A stretch of DNA of 64,000 nucleotides from Bacteroidota bacterium (GTDB lineage: Bacteria; Bacteroidota; Ignavibacteria; UBA10030). The notes beneath the pieces were generated by a model that was not told the origin of the DNA, searched no databases, and was given only the letters and a program-made list of their open reading frames with translations. Location of the stretch: the NCBI GenBank assembly GCA_021813905.1, contig JAKAJH010000003.1:68106-132105 (forward strand), read 5' to 3'. Shown here piece by piece: positions 44,815-53,770 of this stretch; within the stretch, counting starts at the first letter, position 1, and the number at the start of each line of letters is the position of its first letter. Made by a program: the position numbers and the translations under genes.

Positions 44815-44835
44815 AGCATGCCGGGAACACGCGCG

Positions 44836-45804
44836 TCAGAAGCCGAATCCGACGGCGATCTTGTGGATGTTGGGAAGGATGGAGAACTTCTCAAACGAGT
44901 AATCGATGCGCACGCGTTGGCCGAGGATCTTGTCGCCCCGGAGTCCGAGGCCGAGCGCAAATGATTCGTCGTCGTAATTGAACATGGCGCCGCCGCGCAA
45001 TGCGGCGATGTCCGCAAGCCACAATTCCCCGCCGAGCGTGTAGTGCTCGAGGTTGTCGTTCGGATGGACGAGATCCGCGATCACACGCAGGCGGTAGAAA
45101 TCGCTCACCAGCGGCTCAAGCGAAAACGACGCCCGGAACGTCACCGGAAGCGGAACCGCATTGAACGGTTTGACGATGTTATTGTCGCTGTAGTCACTGT
45201 ACGTGCCGGAGAGGGCGCTCAGGTTCGGGCCGAAGTTCTGCAGCGTGAGCGCGATGCAGGCGTTGGACATGCCGATGTCATACTGGCTGCCGATATCGAA
45301 CGCTATCCCGCTGGCCGTGTGGGAATAATACGATTCAGAAACATACTTGGCCTGAACGCCGAGAGCCAGGCGATCCGTGAGCGCCCGGGCGAAGGAGACT
45401 CCGACAACCGTGTTCTGGATGGCATAGGTCTGTCCCGTGCCGTTCTCCTGTGCGATGGTCGTAATCTCCTCCGAGGCGCTGAACCCAGTCGCCTGGATGC
45501 CGACGACGCCGATCCCCGGAAGGCGATAGGCGGCAACGACCGATCCGATGTTGATCCCGGCGAACCAAGGGGTGTAGGAGAATGCAACGTCGCCCGTGGT
45601 GACGCGATCGAGCCCGGCGACATTCGTGTAGACGGCAGCTGCGCCGTGAACGACGGATGTGGCAGCATAGCCGAGGCCCGAGGCCCGCGGATCGAGATTG
45701 ATCTTGAGAATCTGCGCCCCGCTGGTTCCAACCTGGCCGAATTGCTGTGCGCCAAGAGGAAGAACAAGGCACATGACGAACAGAATGATGAGTGTCGTTT
45801 TCAT
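44836..45804 (-). CDS. PorV/PorQ family outer-membrane protein
   Basis: The 322-residue barrel has a signal peptide (M-K-T-T-L-I-I-L-F-V-M-C-L-V-L-P-L-G-A-Q). The PorV-type start is F-L/K-I-N-L-D-P-R-A-S-G-L-G-Y-A-A-T and A-V-Y-T-N-V-A-G-L, then many amphipathic strands ending I-A-V-G-F-G-F. In T9SS, PorV shuttles cargo at the outer membrane. Whether this copy is the core PorV or a paralogue dedicated to its operon partners is open; its neighbours are a T9SS-like protein 9 bp upstream and a sorting-domain dipeptidase downstream. Confidence 0.8.
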   Translation of the reverse strand: MKTTLIILFVMCLVLPLGAQQFGQVGTSGAQILKINLDPRASGLGYAATSVVHGAAAVYTNVAGLDRVTTGDVAFSYTPWFAGINIGSVVAAYRLPGIGVVGIQATGFSASEEITTIAQENGTGQTYAIQNTVVGVSFARALTDRLALGVQAKYVSESYYSHTASGIAFDIGSQYDIGMSNACIALTLQNFGPNLSALSGTYSDYSDNNIVKPFNAVPLPVTFRASFSLEPLVSDFYRLRVIADLVHPNDNLEHYTLGGELWLADIAALRGGAMFNYDDESFALGLGLRGDKILGQRVRIDYSFEKFSILPNIHKIAVGFGF

Positions 45805-45813
45805 GGCCCACCT

Positions 45814-47751
45814 TTAGCGCATGATGACGAATTTGCCGGTGAAGGTTCCGGTGGAGGACTGGACGACGTAGATGTAAAGTCCGCTGACCGCCTCCTGGTT
45901 GTTCTTCGTGACCAGATCCCACTCAGCCACACCCGAGAAATCCCCGCTGACTGTCGCGTCCCGGCTCACGTACACAATAGCGCCGGCGTGGAGCGTGCGA
46001 ACGAGATCTCCCGCGAGCGTGAAGATGGAGACGGTCGCGTCCTTCGGTAGATTGATGAACCGGATCCGGTTGATCCAGGGATTCGTGTCGATGGGATTCG
46101 GATTGTTGTAGGCGGACGATCCCATGAACGGATTGGGGACCACGCGGATCTTGGCCGTGTTCGGCGCTGCTGTTGCATTCGGCATGAACACCTGCGTCGA
46201 CGGACGGCCAATGCCGATCTGGTTCTCCAATCGGCCCAGCCCGAGCAGGCTGTCCCCCTGGTCGAACGCTGTCACAGCGTACGTATAAATGAGGCCGTTC
46301 GGCTGATCGAGGTCGAGATACTGATAGAGCGTGTCGGTACCGACGACGACTGTCGGAGGAGGCCAGCTCTTGAGGAACGGCCGGCCGATCCATGACGTGT
46401 CTTTCGCCGGATTGACAAGGTTGTCCTTCACATAAACAGCCAGCGTATCCCAGATCGTCGTTCCTCCTCCCGTTGTGCTTTGCATCCGATACACCGCATA
46501 CCCTCCGAAGTCGAGCGCGTGGGTCAGCGGATCCTGGCTTGACTCGGCGTTCGACTGCCAGCGCAGCGCGGTCGCCGGAATACCATTCGACGTGGTCGTA
46601 GCCATCGTGAGTTTCGGGATTGCCGGGGCCGCAGGAGCGGCGGAGTAGTTGTTGTCGAACATCGTCTGCGCGATCTGGGAATTCTGCAGGCTCGCCTGAA
46701 GACCGTATCCCGCCACCCAGGCGATGACCACGTGGATCGAGTCACCCGTCGGGATATCAAACGGACCGACGCCCTCGATGGCCCGGTAGTCGCGCACCTG
46801 CGTCTGATTGGGCGCGATGCCTTGCCTCAGGAATTCATACTGCGGCTGTGCGGTGGTCGGCTCCTGGTAGCGCCAGCAGGGCGTTGCCATGGTCGGCTTG
46901 CCGGTGTACGTGCCCTGAAAGTGTGTGCTATCATAATACAGCATGCGGATCCCGATGTATCCCGGGGAACGGAGGACGTGGGTTGTTGGATCAGGATTGC
47001 CGGGGATTGTGTCGTAGACGATCGTCGGACTGACACCGTCATAGAGATAAATGAACTTGTTCGTCGAGTCGTAGCCGACAAGATCATCCTGGTCCCACAA
47101 CGCAGAGATCGTACCCGAGCCGTCAAATCCGGAGACATCGCAGTCCATGCGGCATCCCACATACACGCCGGTGAGCGTGGAATCGAACGCATTGATCACA
47201 CCATCGTTGTTCCGGTCCCGCACGGTGTACTTGATCCAGTAATCGACGATGATGAAATCCTGGTTGTACGACTGGTCCCACTGATACGTCCGCTCGACCA
47301 CTGTCACGCCGAGGTTCTTGTGCACGCCGCTGGCATTCGGCGGATTGACATCCGTGTAGCTGGTGTAGGTATCTTCCGCCGAGAGGGATCCCTCCGCGGC
47401 ATGTTTGACGTGAATGGAGTCGAGTGGCGTGAACTGTTCATTTTCACCGGAGGAAACGTACCCGAGCGAATCGACGATTGCGCCGATCCACAGGGATGTT
47501 CGCCATCCGTAAATATTGCCGCTCCCGCCTGGCCATTCGAAATTGGGTTCCGAGTACGACTCGTCGCCGTACCGACCGTGATTCGTGACCTGTTGCCAGA
47601 GGCGACCAATCTTGTGGCTGAAGGTTGTCTCTCCCACGTTATACTGGTTCTTCTTGTTGAGCGATGGCTGTGTCTTCTTGTCATCCTTCGCAGAGGCAGA
47701 CAACGCAAGAACAAGTATTGCGAGGATGACGAGGATGGAGGTCCATTTCAT
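45814..47751 (-). CDS. Large exported protein with divergent T9SS-type C-terminal domain
   Basis: The 645-residue protein has a signal peptide (S-I-L-V-I-L-A-I-L-V-L-A-L-S-A-S-A) and a long middle region I do not recognise, rich in Tyr, Trp, Asp and Thr. Around 385-540 it shows a fibronectin-like stretch (L-R-W-Q-S-N-A-E, Y-A-V-Y-R-M-Q, Y-T-Y-A-V-T-A-F-D). The last ~85 residues are a divergent sorting domain: V-V-P-N-P-F-M-G-S, V-S-I-F-T-L-A-G-D-L-V-R-T-L, G-L-Y-I-Y-V-V-Q-S and a final K-F-V-I-M-R. It is likely cell-surface exposed. It lies between the TonB receptor (8 bp) and the PorV-like gene (9 bp). Confidence 0.78.
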   Translation of the reverse strand: MKWTSILVILAILVLALSASAKDDKKTQPSLNKKNQYNVGETTFSHKIGRLWQQVTNHGRYGDESYSEPNFEWPGGSGNIYGWRTSLWIGAIVDSLGYVSSGENEQFTPLDSIHVKHAAEGSLSAEDTYTSYTDVNPPNASGVHKNLGVTVVERTYQWDQSYNQDFIIVDYWIKYTVRDRNNDGVINAFDSTLTGVYVGCRMDCDVSGFDGSGTISALWDQDDLVGYDSTNKFIYLYDGVSPTIVYDTIPGNPDPTTHVLRSPGYIGIRMLYYDSTHFQGTYTGKPTMATPCWRYQEPTTAQPQYEFLRQGIAPNQTQVRDYRAIEGVGPFDIPTGDSIHVVIAWVAGYGLQASLQNSQIAQTMFDNNYSAAPAAPAIPKLTMATTTSNGIPATALRWQSNAESSQDPLTHALDFGGYAVYRMQSTTGGGTTIWDTLAVYVKDNLVNPAKDTSWIGRPFLKSWPPPTVVVGTDTLYQYLDLDQPNGLIYTYAVTAFDQGDSLLGLGRLENQIGIGRPSTQVFMPNATAAPNTAKIRVVPNPFMGSSAYNNPNPIDTNPWINRIRFINLPKDATVSIFTLAGDLVRTLHAGAIVYVSRDATVSGDFSGVAEWDLVTKNNQEAVSGLYIYVVQSSTGTFTGKFVIMR

Positions 47752-47759
47752 GGGTCACC

Positions 47760-50519
47760 TCAGTACTGGATTTCCACGCCAAGCCGGTAGGTCCGGGGCG
47801 GACTGAACGATTGAGGGTTGTTGTAGGGACCGGACGGATTGCCGGTCGCCAGGTACTCGAGGATGCCCTCGGTTCCGCCGGAGATATACTGCACATTCCT
47901 CCAGTTGAAGAGGTTCCTGGCTTCAGCAAGGAATGAGATCTCAATGTTCGACACCCGGAAGGGTTTCCGGAACCGGACATCGACATTCTTCGACCACGGA
48001 AGACGTCCATCATTCCTGGGAGTGAGGAGCGGGAAGCCGCGCGTATACGTCGAAAAGGGGAGTCCGGAGTGGCAATTCACGACGAAGTCCAGATTCGCGT
48101 CGCCGATGATATCCTTGACGACTCCCGCTGAGCGAAGGAGAAGATTGGCGTTGATGTTGTGCCGCACGTCCCAGTCGAGCGGATCGAGCCGTCGTGGAAC
48201 GATCTCGCCGTTACTGCGGTATACGGATGAAGAGCGGCCGTTGGCCCACGCCCACGTGTAGTTGATCATGCCGCCATACCAGGAACCTTCCATGGCCTCG
48301 ATCTGAAACTCGAGGCCGTGAACATTCGCATAGTCCATATTCACGTAGGCCTGATACATCTTCGCCGATCCGGGAATATAATAACTTTCCTGGGAGACGA
48401 GATTCGTGATGTCCTTGTAGTAGCCCGTCACGTTCAGGCGGAGGAGATCGGAGAACATGTGTTCCCAGCCGAGCTCGTACGAGACCGTCTTTTCCGGCAG
48501 CAAGCGCGGATTCCCGACATTGACGTTCGTCGTGAATCGGAAATCCAGATTCACATTCTCGTACAGGTAACGCATGTCCGGTCGCTGGAAGAAATGGCCG
48601 TAGTAGAAGTGAATCTTGTCGTGGTCCGTGATCGGATGGGCGATCCCGATCCTCGGGCTGAGCTGCCAATGCGCGTCGACTTTGTCGGCTGCGGTGAGTC
48701 CGACGCCGCCTTGATAGTTTCCGAGTGTCGTGATATCGGTGGGAAAGAGGACGTTTCCCGTGAGACCGTTGGGATTGTAATAGTCCAGACGAAGGCCGGC
48801 GTTGACGATGAAGCCATCACGGACTTCGATCTTGTCCTGCAGGTAGCATGCGAAATCGACCAGATCTTCATCCCACACGTCGAATCGCTGTGTGACGACG
48901 GATTCGAACGATACCCAGGTGACGTCGCCCTTGTTGTAAGAGACCTCGACGCCTCCCTTCAGCAGGTTGCTGCTGTTGAACTGATTGGAATAGTCCACGC
49001 GAAGGGCGGAGGTACTTGTTTCCTGTTGATAATAGAGGCCTTGGTCTCCCGTGAAAATGAAGTACTGAAGTGCACCGAACTGGTTGTTGGTGTACCCGCC
49101 GGAAGGAGTGCCGTTGAGCCACCACTGGAGATCCTCATCGACATTCCCGTTTCCGTTCCGGTCATTCACATCGCGGACGACTTGGTGGTACCGGTTCCAG
49201 AATTCAGAGACCTTTACATCGAGGAATGAGTGCTGATTCAGCGTCAGGGTCCATGTCAGGCCACCGTTCCAGGTCTGGCTGACGGGAAGTGTCTGGTCCT
49301 CAAGCATTCCCGTCTGGTAGATGACCCGGTTGATCGGATACGTGCGTCCGTTCGCACGGTAGACACCGAGTGAATCGTGGGATGCATTCCGGAAGAGTCG
49401 CGGATCGGCGACGTAGTAGTACTGAATGATGCTCGTGTCTTTCGTCGAACTGTTGACGGAGAGTGTCTGATACCAGTCCTGCTGGTACCCCATGTTGAGC
49501 GGCCCGTAGTAGGCGCGCTCATCGTTGTACGATTGGTTCCATCCCCAGGAGCGGAGAGCGGTAAAGACGAAACGATTGTTGTCGCTCGTCGCCGAGATCT
49601 TGCCCTCGTATGATTCCTTATAGAATGCCTGGTGGGGGAGGAAATCCTTCGTCTGGCGGACGTTCTCGGCCGACGCCGAAACGCCGATGCGAAACCCGCC
49701 GAGATTGAACGCGGGAGTGGCGATGAACGCTTCGAGGTCCCGCCAGTCCGGAAGGCCGGTACCATAGGCGTAAGGTTTCCAGGACATGGTCTGTCCCGGA
49801 ATCTCTGATGTCCGTGCGCGCAGTCGGATGCCGAGCCGGTCGGCAGTGCGCGTGATCGTGTTGACGATGCCGGACTGGGCATTGCCGTATTCAGCATCGA
49901 ATCCGCCCGTGGACACCTGGATTTCCGACACACTCAGTTGCGGTATATCGGCGGAAAAGCCGCCGATGTCCACGTTGTAGCCGTTTACAGGATTCTTCAC
50001 CGCGATACCATCGACGAGGAAGAGGGATTCATTGAACCGACCGCCGCGGAAGTGGCTGCCCACCACGCCGGCCTGCTGTTGCACGATATCAATGAAATTG
50101 TCGACCGGCAGTGCGACGATGGTCTCCGCATCGATCGTGTGCTTTGTGGACGTGCGGTCCTGCTGGATCGTGCGACGCTCAGCGGTGACGACCACATCGG
50201 ACATGCGCACGTCGCTGTTCTCCAGCGCGAAGTCCACGATCGTCGTCTGGTCGATGACGACGCGGACGTCTTCGACCGTGGTGTGCGCGTATCCGATGAT
50301 CGACGCGCGCACCGAGTACGTCCCGACCGGTACGTTGATGATGAAGTAATTTCCGTCGGCATCCGTGACCGTGCCGAGGGAGGTGCCGACAATGTGGACG
50401 TTTACCGACGGCAGTGGTTGGTGCGTACTGGCATCAGTCACTCGTCCTGCGATCTTGCCCGTTGTCCCGGCCCAAACGATGCTCTGGAGGAGAACGAGCA
50501 ACAATAAAACCTTCTTCAT
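47760..50519 (-). CDS. TonB-dependent receptor with CarboxypepD_reg-like N-terminal domain
   Basis: The 919-residue outer-membrane receptor has a signal peptide (K-K-V-L-L-L-L-V-L-L-Q-S-I-V-W-A). A regulatory-like beta domain occupies about residues 22-100 (I-A-G-R-V-T-D-A, D-A-D-G-N-Y-F-I, G-Y). A plug follows (D-V-V-V-T-A-E-R-R, F-R-G-G-R-F-N-E-S-L-F-L-V-D-G, G-G-F-D-A-E-Y-G-N-A-Q-S-G). The rest is a 22-strand type barrel ending Y-R-L-G-V-E-I-Q-Y. No SusD partner is adjacent, so it is not a standard SusCD pair. The substrate is unknown. The ATG at 50519 starts the signal peptide; the frame from 50555 is extended without evidence. Confidence 0.9.
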   Translation of the reverse strand: MKKVLLLLVLLQSIVWAGTTGKIAGRVTDASTHQPLPSVNVHIVGTSLGTVTDADGNYFIINVPVGTYSVRASIIGYAHTTVEDVRVVIDQTTIVDFALENSDVRMSDVVVTAERRTIQQDRTSTKHTIDAETIVALPVDNFIDIVQQQAGVVGSHFRGGRFNESLFLVDGIAVKNPVNGYNVDIGGFSADIPQLSVSEIQVSTGGFDAEYGNAQSGIVNTITRTADRLGIRLRARTSEIPGQTMSWKPYAYGTGLPDWRDLEAFIATPAFNLGGFRIGVSASAENVRQTKDFLPHQAFYKESYEGKISATSDNNRFVFTALRSWGWNQSYNDERAYYGPLNMGYQQDWYQTLSVNSSTKDTSIIQYYYVADPRLFRNASHDSLGVYRANGRTYPINRVIYQTGMLEDQTLPVSQTWNGGLTWTLTLNQHSFLDVKVSEFWNRYHQVVRDVNDRNGNGNVDEDLQWWLNGTPSGGYTNNQFGALQYFIFTGDQGLYYQQETSTSALRVDYSNQFNSSNLLKGGVEVSYNKGDVTWVSFESVVTQRFDVWDEDLVDFACYLQDKIEVRDGFIVNAGLRLDYYNPNGLTGNVLFPTDITTLGNYQGGVGLTAADKVDAHWQLSPRIGIAHPITDHDKIHFYYGHFFQRPDMRYLYENVNLDFRFTTNVNVGNPRLLPEKTVSYELGWEHMFSDLLRLNVTGYYKDITNLVSQESYYIPGSAKMYQAYVNMDYANVHGLEFQIEAMEGSWYGGMINYTWAWANGRSSSVYRSNGEIVPRRLDPLDWDVRHNINANLLLRSAGVVKDIIGDANLDFVVNCHSGLPFSTYTRGFPLLTPRNDGRLPWSKNVDVRFRKPFRVSNIEISFLAEARNLFNWRNVQYISGGTEGILEYLATGNPSGPYNNPQSFSPPRTYRLGVEIQY

Positions 50520-50619
50520 GATTGCCTCATGATGATGGTTGCTCAGATGCCGCAAATGGAGTTGGGGGAATCCCCTCGGTGTGGCGCCGCCGTTGCGGTC
50601 CGCGACGCTCTCAAACAGT

Positions 50620-50651
50620 GCACAGGATAGCCCTGCAGGGCCATCCTGTGC
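50620..50651 (-). terminator. Long intergenic hairpin after the Asp-box T9SS gene
   Basis: GCACAGGAT and ATCCTGTGC form a perfect 9-bp outer stem. Inside lies the palindrome GCCCTGCAGGGC, so the structure extends nearly to 15 bp with one mismatch. On the minus strand it is followed by ACTGTTTGA, a poor T-run. It may be a weak or Rho-assisted terminator, or an mRNA stabiliser between the Asp-box gene and the TonB receptor gene. Confidence 0.6.
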
Positions 50652-50680
50652 AAAGAGGTTCGGGCAGATCCGAAGTTCCG

Positions 50681-52060
50681 TTACTTCAGAATGACGAGCT
50701 GCTTGCTTTCCGTGAACGCGCCGGCCCGCAGCGTGTAGACATACACGCCCGATGACAGGCGCGAAGCGTCAAACGGCACGGCATACCGGCCGGGTCCCTG
50801 TACGGCGTTCACCAGCGTTGCCACGTGACGGCCCAGCAGGTCGAATACGTTCAGTTCGACATTGGCCGTCGTCGCCAGTGAATACGGGATAGTGGTTGCG
50901 GGATTAAACGGGTTCGGGTAGTTCTGACCGAGGGTGAAATTCGTCGGAAGATCTGCGGGATCGCTCACAGCAGTCGGAAGATCGAACATGTATGCGAAGT
51001 ACGTCCCGACCGCCACACCTTTTGTCGCAGAAATGAAGGCGGCGTTCATCACGAATCCTCGCCACCCGGGCAGCTCGTACGTCGTCCAAGTCGTGCCGGC
51101 ATCGGTGGAGCGCCACGCTCGCGGTGAATACGGACTCGCCCCCGAACCACCGACCGCGATGACCACATCAGTGCCGCGAATCGGGATCACGCCTGCCGGA
51201 TCAGCCATCGAGTGCGGCCAGATGTTCTGAACGCTGATCGTGTCGCTCCAAGTCGCTCCTCCGTCCGTCGTCTTGATCACATACTCGACCTGGGTGGAAC
51301 TGAGGCCACGGCAGATCGCGTAGCCGACCAGTTCGTCTTTGAACCCGATTGAATGGAACCGATAGTCATAGGTGGCGCCGCCGGGCAGTACGCACTCCAG
51401 GACCGTCCAGGTCGCGCCGGCATCGGTCGACTTCACCAGGGCCGGATTCACGCCGCCGGCATCGTACGTGGAGAGCCAGATGGTATTGTTGTACACATCC
51501 ATGCCGCGACCATACGTATAGTAACCCCAGGGACGTGCCGTCACGGGGATGGACGAGCTGCGCGTCCACGTTGCGCCGGCGTCTGTACTGCGTGCCACCA
51601 TCAGTCCGGTGCCGTCATCGTCGCCGTACGCAACGGCCACGGTACTGGTCACGAACATCACGCCGTCAATCCAGCCGTTCGTATAGGAGTACACCGTATC
51701 CCATTTCACCCCGCCGTTTGTCGTCCGTACGACTTCACCGGTATTCAGTCCGACGAGAGCCGTATTGGCATCGAGCGCGCTGAGATTGCTAATGCCCGTT
51801 GATGAGCTGGATCCGGTAGAGGTATTCGGGAGTCCAAACTGTCTCCACGTTGCGCCGTTATCTGTTGAAACGTAGCCATAGTTGCCGGTAAACGGGCTCG
51901 ATCCGCCGGCGATCCAGATGACACCGGTAGGAAGATATTCGACCGCCTTGTATCGCGAGGCCGCAGTGTCGATCCCGGTGATGGGTACCCACGCTGTTTG
52001 CGCGACGGCGAGACAAGTCAGGGCAGCAAGAATGGCAATGACAAGGACCAAACGTTTCAT
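50681..52060 (-). CDS. T9SS-sorted Asp-box (BNR) repeat surface protein
   Basis: The 459-residue protein has a signal peptide (residues 1-20, ending V-A-Q). Six Asp-box repeats of the form S/T-x-D-x-G-x-T-W follow at about 65, 113, 158, 211, 264 and 318, implying a sialidase/YCF48-type beta propeller. A complete T9SS type A domain closes the protein (379-459: Q-N-Y-P-N-P-F-N-P-A-T-T to K-Q-L-V-I-L-K). No sialidase catalytic Arg triad can be assigned, so a binding role is as likely as an enzyme. The ATG at 52060 has a perfect GGAGG six bases before it. Its promoter at 52261-52289 implies a leader of about 194 nt. Confidence 0.88.
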   Translation of the reverse strand: MKRLVLVIAILAALTCLAVAQTAWVPITGIDTAASRYKAVEYLPTGVIWIAGGSSPFTGNYGYVSTDNGATWRQFGLPNTSTGSSSSTGISNLSALDANTALVGLNTGEVVRTTNGGVKWDTVYSYTNGWIDGVMFVTSTVAVAYGDDDGTGLMVARSTDAGATWTRSSSIPVTARPWGYYTYGRGMDVYNNTIWLSTYDAGGVNPALVKSTDAGATWTVLECVLPGGATYDYRFHSIGFKDELVGYAICRGLSSTQVEYVIKTTDGGATWSDTISVQNIWPHSMADPAGVIPIRGTDVVIAVGGSGASPYSPRAWRSTDAGTTWTTYELPGWRGFVMNAAFISATKGVAVGTYFAYMFDLPTAVSDPADLPTNFTLGQNYPNPFNPATTIPYSLATTANVELNVFDLLGRHVATLVNAVQGPGRYAVPFDASRLSSGVYVYTLRAGAFTESKQLVILK

Positions 52061-52254
52061 GAGATCCTCCTGGATGAGGTGGTGAGAGAATAGGCCAGGA
52101 TGCGAACTGACCGTGAGATCGCATTTATCCGAAATGCGTCCCGCACGTGCGTACAGCCCGCACGACGGGGCATTGCCGAATGTCAGCTGAGAATCTGAAT
52201 CGGAGGAGCGGTCTTCGTCAGGAAAAACAGAGTAGCGGGCCTCTGCACAAGACC
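52061..52254 (-). other. Long 5' leader of the Asp-box gene
   Basis: The predicted transcript from 52254 has about 194 untranslated bases before the ATG, far more than the 0-57 nt of most other promoters here. It holds a small hairpin (GCATTT and AAATGC, 52118-52136) and G/C-rich stretches. I recognise no riboswitch class. Together with the promoter at 52261-52289 and the terminator at 52377-52410, this accounts for the 379-bp gap between the genes. Confidence 0.5.
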
Positions 52255-52260
52255 AGTGAA

Positions 52261-52289
52261 AAAGTAGCACTCCGGAGAATCGAAGTCAA
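52261..52289 (-). promoter_or_regulatory. Promoter of the Asp-box T9SS gene
   Basis: Minus-strand TTGACT (52284-52289), 17 bp and TACTTT (52261-52266), a strong match to the local pattern. It predicts +1 near 52254. It may also drive the downstream TonB-PorV-dipeptidase genes if the hairpin at 50620 leaks. Confidence 0.75.
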
Positions 52290-52376
52290 GAGAGAACCGC
52301 CTGAACAGACGAAAAGTTGTTTTGTCCGTCAGACGCTGCCAGGTGGGCTGACGACGCCAGGATTCCGTCATGCGCA

Positions 52377-52410
52377 ATAAAAAAGGCATCGGAGAGAGTT
52401 CCGATGCCTT
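52377..52410 (-). terminator. Intrinsic terminator of the prs-rplI operon
   Basis: An 11-bp perfect stem (AAGGCATCGGA at 52383-52393 with TCCGATGCCTT at 52400-52410) and a 6-nt loop end on the minus strand in TTTTTTATT. It lies 30 bp after the rplI stop. Confidence 0.92.
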
Positions 52411-52439
52411 CTCAGAAGCTGCCGGATGCCGTTTTCAGC

Positions 52440-52883
52440 CTATTCCCGGACGATCCACACCTTGACCGTGGCGGTGACGCCGCCGGCCAGTTTGACGGGC
52501 ACGTCATAGATGCCGAGCGCTTTGAGCGAGTCTTCGAGCTCGATGTGACGCTTGTCGATCGTTACTGCTTTTTCCGCGAGGGCGTCGGAGATCATTTGAG
52601 CCGTGACAGAACCGAAGAGCTTCTCGTCTTCGCCGACCTTCATCTTCAGCGTGACCGAGGTTTTCTCGAGCGTGGCGGCAACCGCCTCGGAGTTCTTGCG
52701 TTCCTTATCAGTCCGACGAACGCTCTGCTTCTTCTCCTCTTCGAGCCGCTGGAGATTGCTGTCGGACGCCTCATACGCGATCTCGCGCGGGATGAGATAG
52801 TTCCGGGCGTATCCGTCTTTCACCGTGACGACATCCCCGACGTGGCCGAGGGATGCCGAATCTTTCCGTAAAATGACTTTCAT
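52440..52883 (-). CDS. rplI: 50S ribosomal protein L9
   Basis: The 147-residue protein has the L9 start M-K-V-I-L-R-K-D-S, then L-G-H-V-G-D-V-V-T-V-K-D-G-Y-A-R-N-Y-L-I-P. A long connecting helix follows (about 45-75). The C-terminal domain holds L-F-G-S-V-T and ends V-K-V-W-I-V-R-E. The ATG at 52883 is used; the frame extends to 52922 but L9 homology begins here. It is the last gene before the terminator at 52377-52410. Confidence 0.97.
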   Translation of the reverse strand: MKVILRKDSASLGHVGDVVTVKDGYARNYLIPREIAYEASDSNLQRLEEEKKQSVRRTDKERKNSEAVAATLEKTSVTLKMKVGEDEKLFGSVTAQMISDALAEKAVTIDKRHIELEDSLKALGIYDVPVKLAGGVTATVKVWIVRE

Positions 52884-52905
52884 GGTATTCGCTCCTTCCT
52901 CCGCC

Positions 52906-53244
52906 TCAGCTGACCGCGTCATTGACGAACGGGAGCAGGGCGAGGTGACGCGCTCGCTTCACCGCTGCCGTCAGTTGCCGCTGGTGCCGGGCGCACGTAC
53001 CGGTGATGCGACGGGGGATGATGCGGCCCTGTTCCGACACGGTGCGGGACAGCCGCTTCGCATTCTTGGAATCGATGTAGTCCTCTTTGGCATCGCAAAA
53101 TCGGCAGGTGCGCTTCTTACGCTGCTGCTGATTGCGGGATGAACCGCGTCCGCCATACGGACGGTTTCCATAGGGACGTCCGCCGGGACCGCGGCGACCG
53201 GGGCCGGACGACGATGAGGGGCCGGATCGATGAGGCATAGGCAT
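52906..53244 (-). CDS. rpsR: 30S ribosomal protein S18 with a glycine/arginine-rich N-terminal extension
   Basis: The 112-residue protein has a normal S18 core from about residue 44: [45 protein letters not shown]. The first ~42 residues are low-complexity Gly, Arg, Ser and Pro, longer than most S18 N-termini. AGGAG seven bases before 53244 supports this start; the ATG six bases later (53238) is possible. The C-x-x-C pair may bind zinc. No ssb gene lies between rpsF and rpsR, unlike many bacteria. Confidence 0.94.
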   Translation of the reverse strand: MPMPHRSGPSSSSGPGRRGPGGRPYGNRPYGGRGSSRNQQQRKKRTCRFCDAKEDYIDSKNAKRLSRTVSEQGRIIPRRITGTCARHQRQLTAAVKRARHLALLPFVNDAVS

Positions 53245-53291
53245 GTGAATTCTCCTTGATCAATCTCGTGAGTGTGTGGGGACGGAGCCGG

Positions 53292-53696
53292 TCATGCTTT
53301 GGCTTCCGTGGGGGCCGGTTCCGCTGCCGGAGATGCCGCGGCCAGCGCTGCCGCCTCCTTCGCCTTCTCAGCCGCCTGCGCCCGGGCCCGAAGGGCCTTC
53401 TTGTCGAGTAAGATCACCAGGAAGCGCAGAACGTTCTCGTCCAGATGATAGTGCCGCTCGAGGCGCGAGACCACCTCTCCTGTGCCCTGGAAGATCACGA
53501 CCACATAGAATCCATTGTTGCGCTTGCGGATGGGATACGCGAACCGCTTACGGCCCCACTTGACGATCTCGACGATCTCGCCGCCGTTCTTGACGATCAC
53601 GTCCTTGGCCTTCTCGATGACCGCGTCGATCTGCGGGTCGTCGAGACTGGCGTTGACGATGAACGTCGTCTCGTACGTTTTTCGTTGCTGCTGCAT
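53292..53696 (-). CDS. rpsF: 30S ribosomal protein S6
   Basis: The 134-residue protein shows S6 features: Y-E-T-T-F-I-V-N-A-S-L, K-W-G-R-K-R-F-A-Y-P-I-R-K-R-N-N-G-F-Y, and the R-x-Y-x-L-D-E-N-V-L-R-F-L segment. A C-terminal tail of about 30 residues is rich in Ala, Glu, Lys and Pro. S6 pairs with S18 on the platform of the 30S subunit. The ATG at 53696 has AGGGA six bases upstream. It starts the rpsF-rpsR-rplI part of the operon, 74 bp after pth. Confidence 0.96.
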   Translation of the reverse strand: MQQQRKTYETTFIVNASLDDPQIDAVIEKAKDVIVKNGGEIVEIVKWGRKRFAYPIRKRNNGFYVVVIFQGTGEVVSRLERHYHLDENVLRFLVILLDKKALRARAQAAEKAKEAAALAAASPAAEPAPTEAKA

Positions 53697-53770
53697 GGAA
53701 TGTCCCTTTGGACGATGTGAAGAATGGCCCCGGCGAAGCATCCGCAGGTTACGGACGCGCCGGAGCAGGG

